The notes beneath the pieces were generated by a model. That model did not search any database. It had not been told where the DNA came from and was given only the letters and a program-made list of their open reading frames with translations. From Pseudomonadota bacterium (lineage in GTDB: Bacteria; Pseudomonadota; Gammaproteobacteria; Xanthomonadales; Rhodanobacteraceae), in NCBI GenBank assembly GCA_023412995.1, contig JAEZQS010000079.1:1-7876 (forward strand): a stretch of 7,876 nucleotides of DNA, in the 5' to 3' direction. Of this stretch, positions 6,218 to 7,876 are shown in pieces. Position numbers and translations under genes: made by a program. Position 1 is the stretch's first letter; each line of letters begins with the position of its first letter.

Positions 6218-7423
6218 TCAGCCGAACACGTTGATGAAGAACGTGATGATCAGCGCGTTGGTGAAGTCGATGAAGAAGGCGCCCACCAGCGGCGCAACCA
6301 GGAAGGCGCGCGGCGCCACGCCGTATCGTTCGACCAGGGTCCGCATGACGGCCATGGCGTTGGCGGTGGTGCCCAGCATGAAGCCGATGAAGCCGCCGCC
6401 CATCACGGCGGCGTCGTAGTCCCGTCCCATGGCGCGGAACACCACCAGGCAGAAGGCGGCCACGACCAGCACCTGCAGGCCGAGGTTGACCAGCAGGGGC
6501 ATCGCCAGCCCGGCCAGTTCCCACAGCTTGAGGTTCATCAGCGCGACGGACAGGAACAGCGCCAGGCAGATGTTGCCGATCAGCTCCACCGTCGGCACCG
6601 ACAGGCCGATCCAGCCAGTGGCATCGTCGATGTTGCGGATCAGCGCGCCGACCAGCATCGCGCCGACATAGGCCGGCAGGGTCACGCCGGTGGCGGAGAT
6701 CAGGCCGCTTACCCAGGCGCCGATCCACATCGCCACCAGGATCACGACGATGCTCTTGAGCGCGCTGAACTCGCGCTGCGACTCGGTCTGCAGCTGCCCG
6801 GTCGGCAGGTCGCCCGGGGCGTCGTGGTCCTGCGGGTGGGTGGACACCAGCTCGAAGCGGCGGATCAGCAACGTGATGATGGGGCCTCCCACCAGGCCAC
6901 CCAGCACGATGCCGCCCATGGCCGATGCGACCGCGATGGATTCCGCGCCGCGGATGCCCGCCTGCTCGAACAGCGGCGCAAACGCGAGGCCGGTGGCGGG
7001 GCCGCCGGTCAGCGTGGTCGAGCCGGCCAGCACGCCGAACAGGAGCGGCAGGTCGAAGCCGGCCGCGACTGCCATGCCCACGAGGTTCTGCAGCACCGCG
7101 AACACCGTGGCGAGCGCGAGGAACACCAGCACCTGCCTTCCGCTGACCTTGAGCAGGGCGAGGCTCGCGTTGAAACCAATGGTGGTGAAGAACGCGATCA
7201 TCAGCGGCGCCTGCAGCGCCGTGTCGAGGGTGAACAGCGTCGTCTCGCGTGACTGCGCGATCCACGCCGCCAGCGCGAACACCAGGCCACCGATGACCGG
7301 CGGCGGCAGGTTGTATCTCCCCAGCACCGGTATCGCGCGGCACAGGCCGTAACCGATGAAGAGGGCGATGCCGGCAAACGCAAGCGTTTCGGTGGCGTCG
7401 AGGTGCAGCAGGCCTTCGGGCAT
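6218..7423 (-). CDS. gltS: Sodium/glutamate symporter, GltS family
   Basis: This 401-residue polytopic inner-membrane protein is the same length as E. coli GltS as I recall it. GltS takes up glutamate with sodium. The two-halves architecture is visible: hydrophobic helices before and after a hydrophilic central loop (about 191-220, rich in His, Asp and Gln), each half with a Gly-rich re-entrant segment. These are TLTGGPATG (137-145) and GGGFIGFMLGTTANA (341-355). The blocks LKLWELA (298-304), YDAAVM (336-341) and VGAFFIDFTNALII (380-393) match the family well. The re-entrant loops differ from the E. coli residues (GGHGTG and GHCGFGLGATPTA from memory), so the substrate could be related to but not exactly glutamate. 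The start is the ATG at 7423; its ribosome site is weak. The tRNA gene lies 136 bases upstream in the same direction, so read-through is possible. Confidence 0.92.
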   Translation of the reverse strand: MPEGLLHLDATETLAFAGIALFIGYGLCRAIPVLGRYNLPPPVIGGLVFALAAWIAQSRETTLFTLDTALQAPLMIAFFTTIGFNASLALLKVSGRQVLVFLALATVFAVLQNLVGMAVAAGFDLPLLFGVLAGSTTLTGGPATGLAFAPLFEQAGIRGAESIAVASAMGGIVLGGLVGGPIITLLIRRFELVSTHPQDHDAPGDLPTGQLQTESQREFSALKSIVVILVAMWIGAWVSGLISATGVTLPAYVGAMLVGALIRNIDDATGWIGLSVPTVELIGNICLALFLSVALMNLKLWELAGLAMPLLVNLGLQVLVVAAFCLVVFRAMGRDYDAAVMGGGFIGFMLGTTANAMAVMRTLVERYGVAPRAFLVAPLVGAFFIDFTNALIITFFINVFG

Positions 7424-7559
7424 CGCTCGGGTCCGTGGCTGGGGCGGAAGTCGGCGCAGGCGTCGCCGTGCGCCGTGCCGGTACGGCGATGTCTGCCGCT
7501 GCCGCAGGCGGCAAGCGCCACCGCCGCCGCAAACGGGCGCTGGCGATTTCGCCGGAACA
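7424..7559. other. Spacer between tRNA and gltS
   Basis: It should contain any gltS promoter, but none is convincing. A small palindrome GGCGATTTCGCC (7542-7553) lies just after the tRNA 3' end and may help end or process the tRNA transcript; no T-run follows. Confidence 0.3.
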
Positions 7560-7635
7560 TGGTGGGCCCGCTCGGATTCGAACCGAGGACCAAGGGATTA
7601 TGAGTCCCCTGCACTGACCGCTGTGCTACAGGCCC
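7560..7635 (-). tRNA. tRNA with anticodon CAU, probably tRNA-Ile2 (lysidine type)
   Basis: The minus strand folds into a complete 76-base cloverleaf with encoded CCA (7562-7560). It has acceptor stem GGGCCTG/CGGGCCC (one T-G pair), D stem GCAC/GTGC, anticodon loop CTCATAA in stem GGGGA/TCCCT, variable TGGTC, T arm CTCGG-TTCGAAT-CCGAG and discriminator A73. The anticodon CAT fits either elongator Met or the minor Ile tRNA whose C34 is converted to lysidine by TilS to read AUA. Pairs C4-G69 and C5-G68 are known TilS-recognition features of tRNA-Ile2, so Ile2 is favoured. It is not initiator tRNA: the first pair is a normal G1-C72, and the three consecutive G-C pairs of the initiator anticodon stem are absent. 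Confidence 0.93.
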
Positions 7636-7640
7636 ACGCG

Positions 7641-7653
7641 GGGACGGAGTCTA
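7641..7653 (-). promoter_or_regulatory. Probable tRNA promoter -10 with GC-rich discriminator
   Basis: On the minus strand TAGACT (7653-7648) is a good -10 hexamer 12 bases before the mature tRNA. It is followed by CCGTCCCCGCG, the GC-rich discriminator typical of stable-RNA promoters under stringent control. The -35 (near 7675) is poor. The predicted start is near 7641, giving a leader of about 6 bases. Confidence 0.45.
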
Positions 7654-7815
7654 GCGAATCGGGCGCGGCACGGGCACGGATCCTCGCGGTGGGTCCGACG
7701 CCGTGCGGAGGGCGCGCTGCGGTTTGTCGTCTCCGTCGCAGGAGTGCGGACGCGGGTTGCCGGTCGCGGCGCCAGTCCGGCGCGCTCGTCGCGGCGGTCG
7801 TGGAATCCCGGTTTT
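7654..7815. other. Non-coding GC-rich region upstream of the tRNA
   Basis: I see no supported gene here; open frames crossing it run through the tRNA or antisense to it. A degenerate GCAGGAGTGCGGACGCGGG stretch near 7738-7757 may be a decayed copy of the nearby REP-like element. Confidence 0.3.
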
Positions 7816-7841
7816 CGCGGTCGCGGCTGCGCCGCTCCTAC
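7816..7841 (-). repeat. REP-like palindrome with GTAGGAG head
   Basis: On the minus strand it reads GTAGGAGCGGCGCAGCCGCG then ACCGCG. The stem GCGGC-GCA-GCCGC directly follows the GTAGGA head. It lies head-to-head with the copy starting at 7859, with 17 bases between them, forming a BIME-like pair. Confidence 0.6.
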
Positions 7842-7858
7842 AAATGCACGGGCTTTCC

Positions 7859-7876
7859 GTAGGAGCGCTGCAAGCG
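7859..7876 (+). repeat. REP-like palindrome with GTAGGAG head, cut by the right edge
   Basis: GTAGGAGCGCTGCAAGCG starts here. CGCT-GCA-AGCG forms the stem and the tail is lost at the window end. It is the inverted partner of the element at 7816-7841. Confidence 0.55.

Noticed and set aside
7424..7562. Possible small lipoprotein frame on the minus strand starting at the tRNA CCA end (MFRRNRQRP, with an LAAC lipobox-like stretch)
   Set aside because: It has no ribosome site, begins within the tRNA 3' end, and continues out of frame into gltS with no recognisable domain.
7201..7614. Minus-strand frame beginning inside the tRNA (MQGTHNPLVLGSNPSGPT)
   Set aside because: Its first residues are translated tRNA sequence, a frequent annotation artefact, and the rest overlaps gltS in another frame.

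Overview
The window is a GC-rich stretch (high G+C third positions throughout) of an ordinary-looking gammaproteobacterial chromosome. The short palindromic repeats with a GTAGGAG head at both ends, the close likeness of several proteins to Escherichia coli counterparts, and a promoter abutting an ATG (a leaderless mRNA) suggest Lysobacter/Luteimonas/Xanthomonas-type bacteria. This assignment is an inference from style, not from a marker gene.

Layout. 1-130: intergenic DNA with two REP-like palindromes, one cut by the window edge. 131-1180 (-): a YahK-type zinc- and NADPH-dependent aldehyde reductase. 1181-1415: divergent intergenic region. 1416-2741 (+): a YbdG-type mechanosensitive channel with a short C-terminal tail carrying a calcium-loop-like motif. 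2742-2981: convergent intergenic region with three copies of a second palindromic element. 2982-4544 (-): a hybrid sensor histidine kinase whose N-terminus is a degenerate receiver. 4534-6042 (-): a double-domain KaiC-like ATPase, whose stop overlaps the kinase start by 11 bases. 6043-6217: intergenic region with a small perfect palindrome. 6218-7423 (-): a GltS-type sodium/glutamate symporter. 7560-7635 (-): a tRNA with anticodon CAU and encoded CCA, probably tRNA-Ile2 rather than tRNA-Met, preceded by a stable-RNA-like promoter. 7654-7876: non-coding DNA ending in another REP pair.

How the parts work together. The only clear multi-gene unit is kaiC-like/hybrid kinase. The tight overlap argues that the ATPase and kinase are made together and probably form a signalling pair, reminiscent of KaiC with SasA/CikA in cyanobacteria but with no kaiA or kaiB in the window. 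The kinase carries its own C-terminal receiver and no DNA-binding output, so its downstream partner lies elsewhere. The other genes (aldehyde detoxification, osmotic-shock channel, glutamate uptake, tRNA) look like independent housekeeping or stress genes. The ATPase-kinase pair is the best candidate for an under-described system, although this family combination is found in other proteobacteria.
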